From positions 62,001 through 126,000 of the forward strand of contig NZ_JAHZTD010000004.1 in the NCBI RefSeq assembly GCF_019599275.1: 64,000 nucleotides of DNA. Reading direction: 5' to 3'. This document shows, piece after piece, positions 55,794 to 64,000 of the stretch. Each line of letters begins with the position of its first letter. Position 1 is the first letter of the stretch. A program made the position numbers and the translations under genes. Below the pieces are notes generated by a model that was not told where the DNA came from, did no database searches, and worked only from the letters and a program-made list of their open reading frames with translations. Source of the stretch: Hymenobacter sp. HSC-4F20 (lineage in GTDB: Bacteria; Bacteroidota; Bacteroidia; Cytophagales; Hymenobacteraceae).

Positions 55794-56372
55794 TTAGGGC
55801 TTAAGCTTGTCTTGCAGCGTTTCCCCGGCATCGTGTTGGGTTTTGAGGATGGAGAGCTGGCGGGCCGCCAAGGCCCGCACGTCGCCGTCGTAAGCATCTT
55901 CGCTCATATCGTCGTAGGCCTCGGTATCCTGGTTGAGCAGGTTGCCAAACAGCTCAGTGAATTGCTGATCGAAGGCCGCCCCATTAAGCGCCGTCAGCTC
56001 CCCCACTTGCTTGGCTTGGTCTTCCCCGAGGCCGGTAGGCAGCACCAGGTTTTTTTGCTGCGCCAGCGTTTTCAGCTCCTGCAGCAGGGTAGTAAGCTGC
56101 GAGGTGGCGTTCTGGGCCAGGTAACGGATGTCGGGAGAGGCGGCTTTCCGCTGGGCAATCTGGCTGATTTCCAGCAGGGCCATCTTACGGCTGGCGGCAT
56201 CTACCAGAAATTCGGCGTCCTGAAGCTGGCGTTTGGTAATGGCCTCTTCCTGAATCCGTTTCTCGTTCTGAAACTTGGCGCTGAAGATGGGGTCTTTGTT
56301 GCTTTCACCCGAGGAGCAAGCGGCTATCAGCGGGAAAAATAGCAGCGCGTACAAACGAGGGGAAAATAGCAT
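55794..56372 (-). CDS. DUF4142-like lipoprotein, second copy
   Basis: Encodes 192 aa. The signal 'RLYALLFFPLIAACSSGES' has a lipobox Cys. The helical domain reads 'LQDAEFLVDAASRKMALLEI', 'IRYLAQNATSQLTTLLQEL', 'FDQQFTELFGNLLNQDTEAY' and 'RALAARQLSILKTQHDAGET', with DUF4142-type helix spacing but little identity to the 54822 protein. Some of the usual His residues are absent, so it is a diverged member. It is the most upstream of the three-gene envelope run. Confidence 0.75.
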   Translation of the reverse strand: MLFSPRLYALLFFPLIAACSSGESNKDPIFSAKFQNEKRIQEEAITKRQLQDAEFLVDAASRKMALLEISQIAQRKAASPDIRYLAQNATSQLTTLLQELKTLAQQKNLVLPTGLGEDQAKQVGELTALNGAAFDQQFTELFGNLLNQDTEAYDDMSEDAYDGDVRALAARQLSILKTQHDAGETLQDKLKP

Positions 56373-56539
56373 AAGATCAGATAATTGGCCCTAAAGGCGG
56401 AGGTTTGTAGCCTATACGCGCGTTCATAGTCTAGGTTGGGATTCCCGTTTTAGAAAAAAGTTCCTGACCTGATTAAACTATTTTTCAGCCAGAGTTTCCA
56501 AGGGTCGAAATCATCTTCCCATCCTTACTCCCTACTTCC

Positions 56540-57397
56540 ATGAAAGCTTCTCTACGTCGTGCCCTGCGCGTGGTGCTGGTAACCAGTACTGCCTTGTGGT
56601 TGAGTGCCTGCGCCAAAACCGCCGACGCGCCGGCCGCGCCTGATGTAACCGTATCGGCGGAGGATCAAAGTCTGGTCGAAGACGAAAGCGCCGTTATTAC
56701 CGATTTAGTGGAGGCCGCTGCTCCTGCCGATGCCGCCCTTACGGGCAGCGCCACAGCTGAGCCAGCCGACCTGGCTCGGGTAGCCGGCTCCTGCTTTACC
56801 CGCACCTACGACGCCGCTACCCGCACCCTTACCCTGGACTTCGGCGCAACTAATTGCCTGGGGCCGAATGGGGTAGCGCGGCGTGGTAAAATTGTGGCTG
56901 TCTTCAGTGGCCCCTACCGGCAGGCCGGCGCCCTCACCACCATTACTCTGGTGGACTACTACCGCAACGACAACCGGCATACCGGCACTCGCACCATCAC
57001 AACCCTGGGCGGGGGCTCTTGGAGGCTGGACGTGCAGAACGCCAGCGTCACCACAGCTGCTGGCACGCACACTTGGGTTTCCCAGCGGCACTATACCCGC
57101 ACGGCCGGCGCCGCCACCCGCACCATCCTCGATGACGAATACAGCGTAACGGGGGAGGCCAGCGGCACCAACCGTAAGGGCAGCCACTACACGGCTGTCA
57201 TTCAGCAGCCTTTGCATAAAAAGCTACAGGCCGGCTGTGTCCGCACGTTTGTAGCGGGCACCGTCCAGATCCTGACTTCTAAGGGGAAGGAGCTGCTGCT
57301 CAACTACGACCCCACGGGCACCCAGGCCTGCGACAACCTGGCTTCCATCACCGTCAACGGCAGCACCCGTACCATGCGCGTAGGGCGAGGGCTGTAA
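56540..57397 (+). CDS. Hypothetical lipoprotein, 285 aa
   Basis: No recognised family. The signal 'LVTSTALWLSACAKTAD' has a lipobox Cys (about 25), followed by an acidic Ala-rich linker to residue about 80. The C-terminal domain is beta-rich: 'CFTRTYDAATRTLTLDFGAT', 'VAVFSGPYRQAGALTTITLV', 'HYTRTAGAATRTILDDEYSV' and 'SITVNGSTRTMRVGRG'. Four cysteines in the mature part (about 84, 105, 236 and 267) could form disulfides. It stands alone on +, divergent from the DUF4142 run, ending at a strong terminator. It is probably a surface or periplasmic protein. Confidence 0.7.
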   Translation: MKASLRRALRVVLVTSTALWLSACAKTADAPAAPDVTVSAEDQSLVEDESAVITDLVEAAAPADAALTGSATAEPADLARVAGSCFTRTYDAATRTLTLDFGATNCLGPNGVARRGKIVAVFSGPYRQAGALTTITLVDYYRNDNRHTGTRTITTLGGGSWRLDVQNASVTTAAGTHTWVSQRHYTRTAGAATRTILDDEYSVTGEASGTNRKGSHYTAVIQQPLHKKLQAGCVRTFVAGTVQILTSKGKELLLNYDPTGTQACDNLASITVNGSTRTMRVGRGL

Positions 57398-57431
57398 CTG
57401 GCGCCGCTCTACGTTACTTAAAAAAACAACA

Positions 57432-57471
57432 AAGCAAGAGGCGCCGCTGACAGTAGCGGCGCCTCTTGCTT
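57432..57471. terminator. 17-bp perfect hairpin between convergent genes
   Basis: 57432-57448 pairs exactly with 57455-57471 (6-nt loop), between the 285-aa lipoprotein gene and ispD. Confidence 0.85.
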
Positions 57472-57487
57472 GCTATAAGTGCCTGAG

Positions 57488-58219
57488 CTAACCTGCGGCC
57501 CGGGCCAGAATGGCCTCGGCTAGCAGCAGGTCTTCGGGAGTAGTAATCTTAAGGTTGGTGTAGTCGCCCTCTACCAGATGGATAGGGTGCAGGTCTTCTA
57601 CCACGCTGGCGTCGTCAGTAAAGGTTGACAGCTCGGGCAACTGGTAGGCGCGGCGTAGCAGGCCAATTTCAAAGCACTGCGGGGTTTGCACCAGCCGCAG
57701 TCGGGCACGGTTCAGGGCATAGGAGCCCTGCTGATTAAGGCCCCGCACGGAGTCTTTGGGCACCACGGCGGCCACAGCGGCGCCGTGGTTATGCGCGGCC
57801 TGATAGGTAGCCTCCAGCACACTGAGCGGGGTAAGCGGACGGACACCGTCGTGCACGGCTACTACCCCGGTGGTCTGCTCGGCCAAGCTGGCCAGTCCGT
57901 TGCGCACCGATGCCCAACGGGTAGCTCCCCCGGCCACCACCGTGTGTGGCAGCGTTACGGTGTATTCCACGCACAACTGCTGCCAAGTTTCAAACTGATC
58001 GGGGGGGAGCACCAGCACGCACTGCTGCACGCCCAGCGCCGGCTCTGCAAACCGGCGGAGCGTGTGCAGCAGCACCGGCTGGCCCGCCAGCGGCAGAAAC
58101 TGCTTGGGCCGGTCGGCACCCATGCGCGTGCCGTTTCCGCCCGCCACCAGAATAGCAAACCGGGGTGGGAGCGAAGAGGGTTGGGGGGGCAGGAGGTGGG
58201 CTTCGGTAGGCGAAAGCAT
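57488..58219 (-). CDS. ispD: 2-C-methyl-D-erythritol 4-phosphate cytidylyltransferase
   Basis: Encodes 243 aa. IspD joins CTP to MEP in the non-mevalonate isoprenoid pathway, which here would feed carotenoid synthesis (lycopene cyclase lies at 62782) and polyprenyl carriers. Motifs: CTP-binding 'ILVAGGNGTRMGADRPKQFL', 'VVAVHDGVRPLTPLSVLEAT', 'RLRLVQTPQCFEIGLLRRAY' and 'TDDASVVEDLHPIHLVEGDY', ending 'NLKITTPEDLLLAEAIL'. The first 20 residues are an extra Pro-rich lead; an internal start is possible but no ATG lies nearer the motif. It is upstream of queA on the same strand. Confidence 0.95.
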   Translation of the reverse strand: MLSPTEAHLLPPQPSSLPPRFAILVAGGNGTRMGADRPKQFLPLAGQPVLLHTLRRFAEPALGVQQCVLVLPPDQFETWQQLCVEYTVTLPHTVVAGGATRWASVRNGLASLAEQTTGVVAVHDGVRPLTPLSVLEATYQAAHNHGAAVAAVVPKDSVRGLNQQGSYALNRARLRLVQTPQCFEIGLLRRAYQLPELSTFTDDASVVEDLHPIHLVEGDYTNLKITTPEDLLLAEAILARAAG

Positions 58220-58259
58220 CGTGGGTCAGCAAGCAAAGGCTGCAAGTATAACCGAATAA

Positions 58260-58299
58260 AAAACGCCGGATGCTCCTCGAAAAGAACATCCGGCGTTTT
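58260..58299 (-). terminator. Intrinsic terminator of queA
   Basis: A 13-bp stem (58260-58272 with 58287-58299). On the - strand the stem is followed by a run of T, placing it 37 bases after the queA stop and 41 bases before ispD. Confidence 0.8.
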
Positions 58300-58335
58300 C
58301 TCTGTCTAGAAAGGCAGCGGAGCCTCAACGCTTTC

Positions 58336-59385
58336 CTACAGGATAAGCATGGCGTCGCCGTAGCTGAAGAACTTATATTTCTCTTTGATGGCCGTCTGAT
58401 AGGCTTCAATCAGCAACTCGTGGCCAGCGAAGGCCGAAGCCATCATCATCAGCGTGCTTTCCGGGGTGTGGAAGTTGGTGAGCAGCGCGTTAGAGATTTT
58501 AAAGTCGTAGGGAGGGAAGATAAACTTATCCGTCCAGCCCTCGGTTGGCTTCAGGCGCGAGTGAGCCGAAACCGACGACTCCATGGCGCGCATGGAGGTA
58601 GTACCTACGGCGCACACCCGCTTCTTAGCATCCAGAGCCCGGTTTACTACCGTCGCCGATTCGGCCGGCACGATAAAGTTCTCCGAGTCCATTTTGTGTT
58701 TGGTCAGGTCCTCTACGTCTACCGGGCGGAAGGTGCCCAGGCCTACGTGCAGGGTTACCGGCACTACATCTACACCTTTGATTTCCAGGCGCTTCAGTAC
58801 CTCGCGGGTAAAGTGCAGGCCAGCCGAGGGAGCCGCTACAGCGCCGGTGTGCTTGGCGTAGATAGTCTGGTAGCGTTCCTTGTCAGCGGCTTCGGTTTCG
58901 CGGGAAATAAACTCCTTCGGAATCGGGGTTTCGCCCAGGTCGTGCAGGGCCTTGTAAAACTCCTCGTCGGAGCCGTCGAACAGAAACTTGATGGTCCGGC
59001 CGCGTGAGGTAGTGTTGTCAATCACCTCCGCTACCATATCCGACTCGCCGAAGTACAGCTTGTTACCCACCCGGATTTTGCGCGCCGGGTCCACGAGTAC
59101 GTCCCAGAGGTGGATTTCCTTATTCAGCTCACGCAGCAGGAATACTTCAATCTGCGCGCCGGTTTTCTCCTTGTTGCCGTAGAGGCGGGCGGGAAACACT
59201 TTGGTATCGTTGACCACGAATACGTCGCCGTCATTGAAATACTCAATGATATCCTTGAACACGCGGTGCTCAATCTTGCCACTGTCGCGGTGCAGCACCA
59301 TCAGGCGCGACTCGTCGCGGTTTTTGGCAGGATGCTGTGCCAGCAGGCTTTCGGGCAAGTCAAATTTGAACTCAGACAGTTTCAT
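58336..59385 (-). CDS. queA: S-adenosylmethionine:tRNA ribosyltransferase-isomerase
   Basis: Encodes 349 aa, the normal length. QueA transfers and isomerises the ribosyl part of SAM onto preQ1-modified tRNA, forming epoxyqueuosine. Typical blocks: '[20 protein letters not shown]', '[17 protein letters not shown]', '[20 protein letters not shown]', '[20 protein letters not shown]' and '[20 protein letters not shown]', then '[16 protein letters not shown]'. No other queuosine gene is in the window. An exact -7 motif lies upstream, and the queA start is 142 bases from the divergent permease gene. Confidence 0.97.
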   Translation of the reverse strand: MKLSEFKFDLPESLLAQHPAKNRDESRLMVLHRDSGKIEHRVFKDIIEYFNDGDVFVVNDTKVFPARLYGNKEKTGAQIEVFLLRELNKEIHLWDVLVDPARKIRVGNKLYFGESDMVAEVIDNTTSRGRTIKFLFDGSDEEFYKALHDLGETPIPKEFISRETEAADKERYQTIYAKHTGAVAAPSAGLHFTREVLKRLEIKGVDVVPVTLHVGLGTFRPVDVEDLTKHKMDSENFIVPAESATVVNRALDAKKRVCAVGTTSMRAMESSVSAHSRLKPTEGWTDKFIFPPYDFKISNALLTNFHTPESTLMMMASAFAGHELLIEAYQTAIKEKYKFFSYGDAMLIL

Positions 59386-59434
59386 GGGCCGGACAGGGCA
59401 ATAGGAGGGGAACCTAGTGTAAAAAATCGAACCG

Positions 59435-59442
59435 CAAAAGTA
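59435..59442 (-). promoter_or_regulatory. -7 motif TACTTTTG upstream of queA
   Basis: Exact TAnnTTTG match on the - strand, 49 bases before the queA ATG. Confidence 0.5.
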
Positions 59443-59526
59443 CGGAGTTATGCCGGATTAATTGGTATTTTTCGCCCGAAATCTGCTAATTGCCCCCGCT
59501 ACGCCCTTCGCCGAACCCCCCGCTGC

Positions 59527-60789
59527 ATGAAAGCTCTGCGTCTGACCCTGGAGAGTTTCCGCTTCGCGTGGCAAGCCCTGAAAGCCAACCTCCTCCGTAC
59601 GGTTCTCTCCCTGCTCGGGGTGACAGTGGGCATCTTCGCCATCATTGCCGTGTTTACCGTCGTCGACTCGCTGGAGGCCAACGTGCGCCAGAGCATGAGC
59701 TTCGTGGGCGACAAGGTGATTTACGTGATGAAGATGCCTTGGACCTTCGACCAGCCGGACTACCCGTGGTGGAAGTACTTCGGGCGGCCCGTACCCACTG
59801 TGCGCGAGTATTATGCCCTGCGCAAAAGCCTGAGCGACAATAACAAAGGGGTGGCCGTGTTTGCCAGCGCCGGTGGAAACACGCTGCGGGCCGGTAACAA
59901 CAGCATTGAAAGCGTGGCCTTGCAAGGGGTAAGCTATGATTTCCGTAGCGTTGCGGACCTACCCATTGCCGAGGGCCGCTACTTCACCCAGCGCGAGGTG
60001 GAGTCGGCGCGTACCGTGGCTATTGTGGGGGCCGATATTGCCGCCAACCTGTTTCCCAACAGCTCAGCCGTTGGGCGCGAGTTCAAGGCCAAGGGGCAGC
60101 GCTTCACCATCATTGGGGTAGTGCAAAAAGAAGGCAAAAAGCTGATTGACACGCCCAGCAACGACAACAACGTGGTGATTCCCTTCGGGGCCTTTACCAA
60201 GATATTCACCCTAAACACCGGCAACGGCTTTGGCATCACGCCTACCATTGCCGTTAAGGGCCGCGAAGAAGACCAGGGCCTGCTGGACCTGGAGTATGAG
60301 ATGCGCGGCCTTATGCGCAATATCCGCAGCCTGCGCCCCCGCGAGGAGGACAATTTCGCCCTCAACCGCCCCGAAATGTTCGCCAACATGATTGGCAAGC
60401 TGTTTTCCGTTATTGGCTTTGCCGGTGCCGTTATTGGCTCCTTTGCCATGCTGGTAGGCGGCTTTGGCATTGCCAACATCATGTTCGTGTCGGTGAAGGA
60501 GCGCACCAATATCATCGGCATTCAGAAGTCCTTGGGGGCCAAGAACTACTTCGTGCTGTTTCAGTTTCTGTTCGAGGCGGTGTTTCTGTGCTTGCTGGGC
60601 GGAGCGGCCGGCATTTTCCTGGTGTGGCTCATTACCCTGATTCCGCAGGATACGCTGCCACTGTTGCTCTCCTGGGGCAACATTACCCTGGGCCTGACGG
60701 TATCGGTGGTAATTGGGGTGCTGGCTGGCATTATCCCGGCCGTGCTGGCGGCCAACCTCGACCCGGTTATTGCCATCCGGGCCAAGTAG
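59527..60789 (+). CDS. MacB/FtsX-type ABC transporter permease
   Basis: Encodes 420 aa. The first membrane helix ('LRTVLSLLGVTVGIFAIIAV') is followed by a large periplasmic MacB_PCD domain (residues about 45-290, 'VGADIAANLFPNSSAVGREF'). A C-terminal FtsX domain with three helices follows ('GAVIGSFAMLVGGFGIANIM', 'LFEAVFLCLLGGAAGIFLVW', 'LGLTVSVVIGVLAGIIPAVL') with 'SVKERTNIIGIQKSLGAKNY'. Such permeases work with an ATPase to export lipoproteins, peptides or drugs by mechanotransmission. No ATPase is adjacent, so the partner is elsewhere. The start at 59527 gives the canonical N-terminus; the open frame runs 417 bases further into the queA antisense. Confidence 0.9.
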   Translation: MKALRLTLESFRFAWQALKANLLRTVLSLLGVTVGIFAIIAVFTVVDSLEANVRQSMSFVGDKVIYVMKMPWTFDQPDYPWWKYFGRPVPTVREYYALRKSLSDNNKGVAVFASAGGNTLRAGNNSIESVALQGVSYDFRSVADLPIAEGRYFTQREVESARTVAIVGADIAANLFPNSSAVGREFKAKGQRFTIIGVVQKEGKKLIDTPSNDNNVVIPFGAFTKIFTLNTGNGFGITPTIAVKGREEDQGLLDLEYEMRGLMRNIRSLRPREEDNFALNRPEMFANMIGKLFSVIGFAGAVIGSFAMLVGGFGIANIMFVSVKERTNIIGIQKSLGAKNYFVLFQFLFEAVFLCLLGGAAGIFLVWLITLIPQDTLPLLLSWGNITLGLTVSVVIGVLAGIIPAVLAANLDPVIAIRAK

Positions 60790-60879
60790 TGGGCGGGGAA
60801 TCGGGGTAGCAGCCCGAGCGTGTTACCACTTTACAGCCGGAAAAGCCGGTGCAGAGCACTAACATTCAGGTAGCGTAAT

Positions 60880-60896
60880 GTTAACAAATTGTTAAC
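60880..60896. promoter_or_regulatory. 17-bp palindrome, possible operator
   Basis: Two 8-base half-sites GTTAACAA and TTGTTAAC flank a single A. It is a perfect dyad in an AT-rich patch 153 bases before the LOG-family gene and 91 bases after the permease gene. It suits a dimeric regulator, but none is identified. Confidence 0.45.
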
Positions 60897-60915
60897 TTGC
60901 CGGTCGCTACCTTGG

Positions 60916-60936
60916 GTCGCCCTTCCGGAGGGCGGC
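60916..60936 (+). terminator. Hairpin with T-rich tail upstream of the LOG-family gene
   Basis: An 8-bp stem with one G-U pair (60916-60923 with 60929-60936), followed by TTTCTTTTTG and further T tracts. It would end the permease transcript 127 bases past its stop, or act as an attenuator for the next gene. Confidence 0.6.
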
Positions 60937-61048
60937 TTTCTTTTTGTCCTTTTCTTAATTTTTTACCTCGGGTCCGGATTCATTCCCACCTCGGTCGGCG
61001 GCCCGTGCGCCAGCCGGCTATCCGCGACCCTTTTTAGCGTAGCTTGTC

Positions 61049-61912
<864 letters not shown>

Positions 61913-61933
61913 GCCCTAGGCAGTACCCAGTTC

Positions 61934-61975
61934 GCCCCTGGTGTCTTCCCCAAGAAGATGCCAGGGGCTTTTTTT
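61934..61975 (+). terminator. Intrinsic terminator of the LOG-family gene
   Basis: A 14-bp stem with two G-U pairs (61934-61947 with 61955-61968), followed by seven T (61969-61975). Textbook form. Confidence 0.9.
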
Positions 61976-62074
61976 ATGTAGTAGCTTGAAAAAAGAGTCT
62001 TATAATCACTGATAAATACAAATCATGGTGCTTATATTACAGAACTGTTCATTTCAACCGTAGTAGCCCAATAC

Positions 62075-62716
62075 ATGCCCGACCTCTCTACCACTCCCAC
62101 CCGTAAAGACATCCTGATTGTACCACGCTGGGCAGGTGCCCCGCACCACGACTGGTATCCCTGGCTGGAAGAACAGTTGCGCGCCGTGGCTCCCGAAGAC
62201 GGCGTCGATTATAACGTGCGGACCTTAGCCATGCCGGCCTGGGACCTGCCCGTAATTGAGCAGGCTGTAGACTACCTGATGACCGTGTTGCCACCCGAGA
62301 AAGTAGGGCCGCACGTGTACCTGGTAGGCCACAGCGTAGGGTGCCTGGCCATCCTGCACTACTTGGCTCGCCTGGCCGAGCAGTATCCGGAAACCCAGCC
62401 GGTAGGCGGCGTGCTGTGCGTAGCAGGCTGGTTTTCCGTGGACAGCCCCTGGCAGGATATCCTGAACTGGATGCAGGCGCCCATCAACTACGAAGCGGCG
62501 CGGGCACTGATTCCCGACGACAAGCTCATCGTGCTGCTCTCCGACGATGACCCCTACACCTCCGGCTACCAGGACAATGAGCGGCTGTGGGTAGAGCGCC
62601 TGCATTCCCGCGTGAGTATCCTGCACGGCAGGCAGCATTTCAGCGCCCAACTGGATTTCGACGTGCGCGACGCGGTGCGGGATTTAGCCGGTGCCCTGAC
62701 TTCCTTGCCCAGCTAG
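62075..62716 (+). CDS. RBBP9/YdeN-type alpha/beta hydrolase
   Basis: Encodes 213 aa. The small serine-hydrolase fold has nucleophile Ser87 in 'VYLVGHSVGCLAILHYL', Asp158/159 in 'VLLSDDDPYTS' and His188 in 'HGRQHFSAQ'. The N-terminus 'ILIVPRWAGAPHHDWYPWLE' and the 'DNERLWVERL' segment fit the RBBP9/YdeN family. The substrate is unknown. The gene precedes crtY by 65 bases in the same direction. The leader is AT-rich (62000-62074), unlike most of the window. Confidence 0.88.
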   Translation: MPDLSTTPTRKDILIVPRWAGAPHHDWYPWLEEQLRAVAPEDGVDYNVRTLAMPAWDLPVIEQAVDYLMTVLPPEKVGPHVYLVGHSVGCLAILHYLARLAEQYPETQPVGGVLCVAGWFSVDSPWQDILNWMQAPINYEAARALIPDDKLIVLLSDDDPYTSGYQDNERLWVERLHSRVSILHGRQHFSAQLDFDVRDAVRDLAGALTSLPS

Positions 62717-62751
62717 CCGGCCTGAAATCAAGCTTTCCGGTTTATCTTGGC

Positions 62752-62775
62752 GCGGCGGCTCTTCTGAGCCGCCGC
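62752..62775 (+). promoter_or_regulatory. 10-bp GC hairpin directly before the crtY start
   Basis: Stem 62752-62761 with 62766-62775 and a TTCT loop, ending six bases before the ATG at 62782. It could limit read-through from the hydrolase gene or block ribosome access to crtY. Confidence 0.5.
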
Positions 62776-62781
62776 TTTGGT

Positions 62782-63969
62782 ATGGATGCACCTTTTGATT
62801 TCGACTACCTCATTGTAGGCGGTGGGGCGGCGGGCCTGAGCCTGGCATATCACCTCAGCCAGGAGCCCCGGCTAGCCAGCAAACGGGTGCTGGTGCTGGA
62901 ACCCGACACCAAAGAACAGAACGATAGAACCTGGTCGTTCTGGGCCGATGAGCCGCTGGCGTTTGATCAGATAGTGGCCCACGAATGGGAGCGGCTGGCT
63001 TTCCGGAGCCCAACCTTCGAGAAAGTCTTTCCGCTGCGGCGGCACCGATACAAAATGATTCGGGGGCTGGATTTCTACCAGTTTGTGGGAAGCGCGCTGG
63101 CGAAAAACCCGCAGTTCAGCCGGGTGGCTACCGCCGTCGCTACCCTCGAAAACCTGCCGAATGGAGGAGTGCGCGCCATAACCACGGCCGGCGAGCAGTT
63201 CACCGGCCGCTACGCCTTCGATAGCCGGCCGCCGGCACTGCGCGAGTTACAGCAGCCCAGCCGCTACCGCTACCTGTTGCAGCACTTTGTGGGGTGGGAG
63301 GTAGAAACCGACCACGATGCGTTCGACCCCACCACGCAGGAGTTCATGGACTTTCGAGGGGAGCAGCGCCAGGAGCCTCGCTTTATGTACGTGCTGCCCT
63401 TCAGCAAGCGCCAAGCCTTGGTGGAATACACCCTCTTTTCAGCGCAGATACTACCGAAACCCGAATACGAGGCCGAAATTAGGCGCTACCTGCGAGAGCG
63501 GGTGGGGATAAGCTCATTTCGCATAACTGCCGAGGAGGTAGGTGCCATTCCGATGACGGACCACCCACTGCCCGCACGTAACGGGCCAGGCATCGTTCAT
63601 CTGGGCGTTAGGGCTGGGAGGGCCAAGCCCAGTACCGGCTACGCGTTCAAGCGCATTCAGGCCCATTCTGCCCGGCTGGTAACAGGCCTGGCTACCACCG
63701 GCCGCCCGCCCCGGGACCTCACCGGCGACAAGTGGCAATTTCGCCTGTTTGACACCCTGCTGCTGGATATTATGCAGCGCCGGGGCGAAATCACGCGCGA
63801 CATCTTTGCTGACCTGTTCCGGAAAAACCCAGTGGAGCGCATCTTCGATTTTCTGGACGAGCGGACTTCCGCCTGGGAAAATCTCCAGATTATGCATTCC
63901 GTCACACCCTGGCCCTTCCTGCGCTCCATTTGGCATGTGCTCCGCGGCCGGCCAGGCAAGCGGGAATAA
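62782..63969 (+). CDS. crtY: Lycopene cyclase family protein (CrtY-like)
   Basis: Encodes 395 aa. The flavoprotein fold starts 'FDYLIVGGGAAGLSLAYHLS', followed by 'LVLEPDTKEQNDRTWSFWAD' (the lycopene-cyclase RTW motif), 'YAFDSRPPAL', 'QHFVGWEVETDHDAFDP', 'RFMYVLPFSKRQALVEYTLF' and 'AGRAKPSTGYAFKRIQAHSA'. CrtY cyclises the ends of lycopene to beta-carotene, a precursor of the red keto-carotenoids of this group. The start at 62782 is chosen because the longer frame overlaps the hydrolase gene. Other carotenoid genes are outside the window. Confidence 0.92.
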   Translation: MDAPFDFDYLIVGGGAAGLSLAYHLSQEPRLASKRVLVLEPDTKEQNDRTWSFWADEPLAFDQIVAHEWERLAFRSPTFEKVFPLRRHRYKMIRGLDFYQFVGSALAKNPQFSRVATAVATLENLPNGGVRAITTAGEQFTGRYAFDSRPPALRELQQPSRYRYLLQHFVGWEVETDHDAFDPTTQEFMDFRGEQRQEPRFMYVLPFSKRQALVEYTLFSAQILPKPEYEAEIRRYLRERVGISSFRITAEEVGAIPMTDHPLPARNGPGIVHLGVRAGRAKPSTGYAFKRIQAHSARLVTGLATTGRPPRDLTGDKWQFRLFDTLLLDIMQRRGEITRDIFADLFRKNPVERIFDFLDERTSAWENLQIMHSVTPWPFLRSIWHVLRGRPGKRE

Positions 63970-64000
63970 TGTTGAGGCGGTGACGTGATGCAGGAGGGAG

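Noticed and set aside
60880-60980. Possible SAM-type riboswitch before the LOG-family gene
   Set aside because: No conserved aptamer core recognised; the elements are explained by a palindrome and a plain hairpin with T tract.

Overview
The window looks like chromosomal DNA of a pigmented, high-GC member of the Bacteroidetes, most like Hymenobacter (Cytophagales). The taxon is inferred from gene content: an OmpA/PD40 protein, FadL-type porin, FloA/NfeD pair, DPP IV-type S9 peptidase, TonB-dependent receptor remnant, many lipoproteins, lycopene cyclase and a bacterial kynurenine pathway. Several start regions also carry the Bacteroidetes -7 promoter motif TAnnTTTG, twice with TTG 19 bases upstream. 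No tRNA, rRNA, CRISPR array, transposase or phage gene was seen.

Layout. 1-14.7 kb: housekeeping and envelope genes (end of an OmpA-family protein, FloA, NfeD, GreB, ProS, a Gly/Tyr-rich lipoprotein, a FadL-like porin, DPP IV, pirin, and a lipoprotein ending in a TonB C-terminal domain). 14.65-15.17 kb: a gene-free, possibly decayed stretch. 15.2-35.9 kb: a mosaic of two gene sets. One is the lower kynurenine pathway: KMO, kynureninase, 3-hydroxyanthranilate dioxygenase, ACMS decarboxylase and a probable 2-aminomuconate semialdehyde dehydrogenase, with an atypical SDR alongside. The other is a surface-glycan set: two polyprenyl-phosphate-type GT2 enzymes, three multi-pass GT-C-like proteins including a PIG-V-like one, a methyltransferase, and four paralogous small lipoproteins. 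A domain resembling those lipoproteins is also fused to the end of one membrane protein. A small four-helix-bundle gene flanked by repeats sits between the dioxygenase and decarboxylase genes.

36-44.9 kb: a LytTR response regulator convergent with a five-PAS hybrid histidine kinase, then a PAP2-like membrane protein, sigma-54 and AsnS. 45-51.3 kb: an O-acetylation locus (MBOAT plus two AlgX/AlgJ-like SGNH proteins) enclosing two small Rof-like (Rho-binding antiterminator) proteins, followed by two paralogous secreted 'YYYIPE' proteins. 51.6-64 kb: UvrA, two DUF4142 lipoproteins with a small lipoprotein, IspD, QueA, a MacB-like permease, a LOG-family protein, an RBBP9-like hydrolase and lycopene cyclase.

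The kynurenine genes would take kynurenine through 3-hydroxyanthranilate to 2-aminomuconate. The first steps (tryptophan dioxygenase, formamidase) and the later deaminase are not in the window. The best candidate for something undescribed is the lipoprotein family (20.1-29.0 kb) with its glycosyltransferase neighbours. Second is the Rof-like pair inside the O-acetylation locus. Third is the repeat-flanked insertion that has rewritten the N-terminus of the ACMS decarboxylase. Long, often perfect, inverted repeats lie between many convergent genes and probably act as bidirectional terminators.
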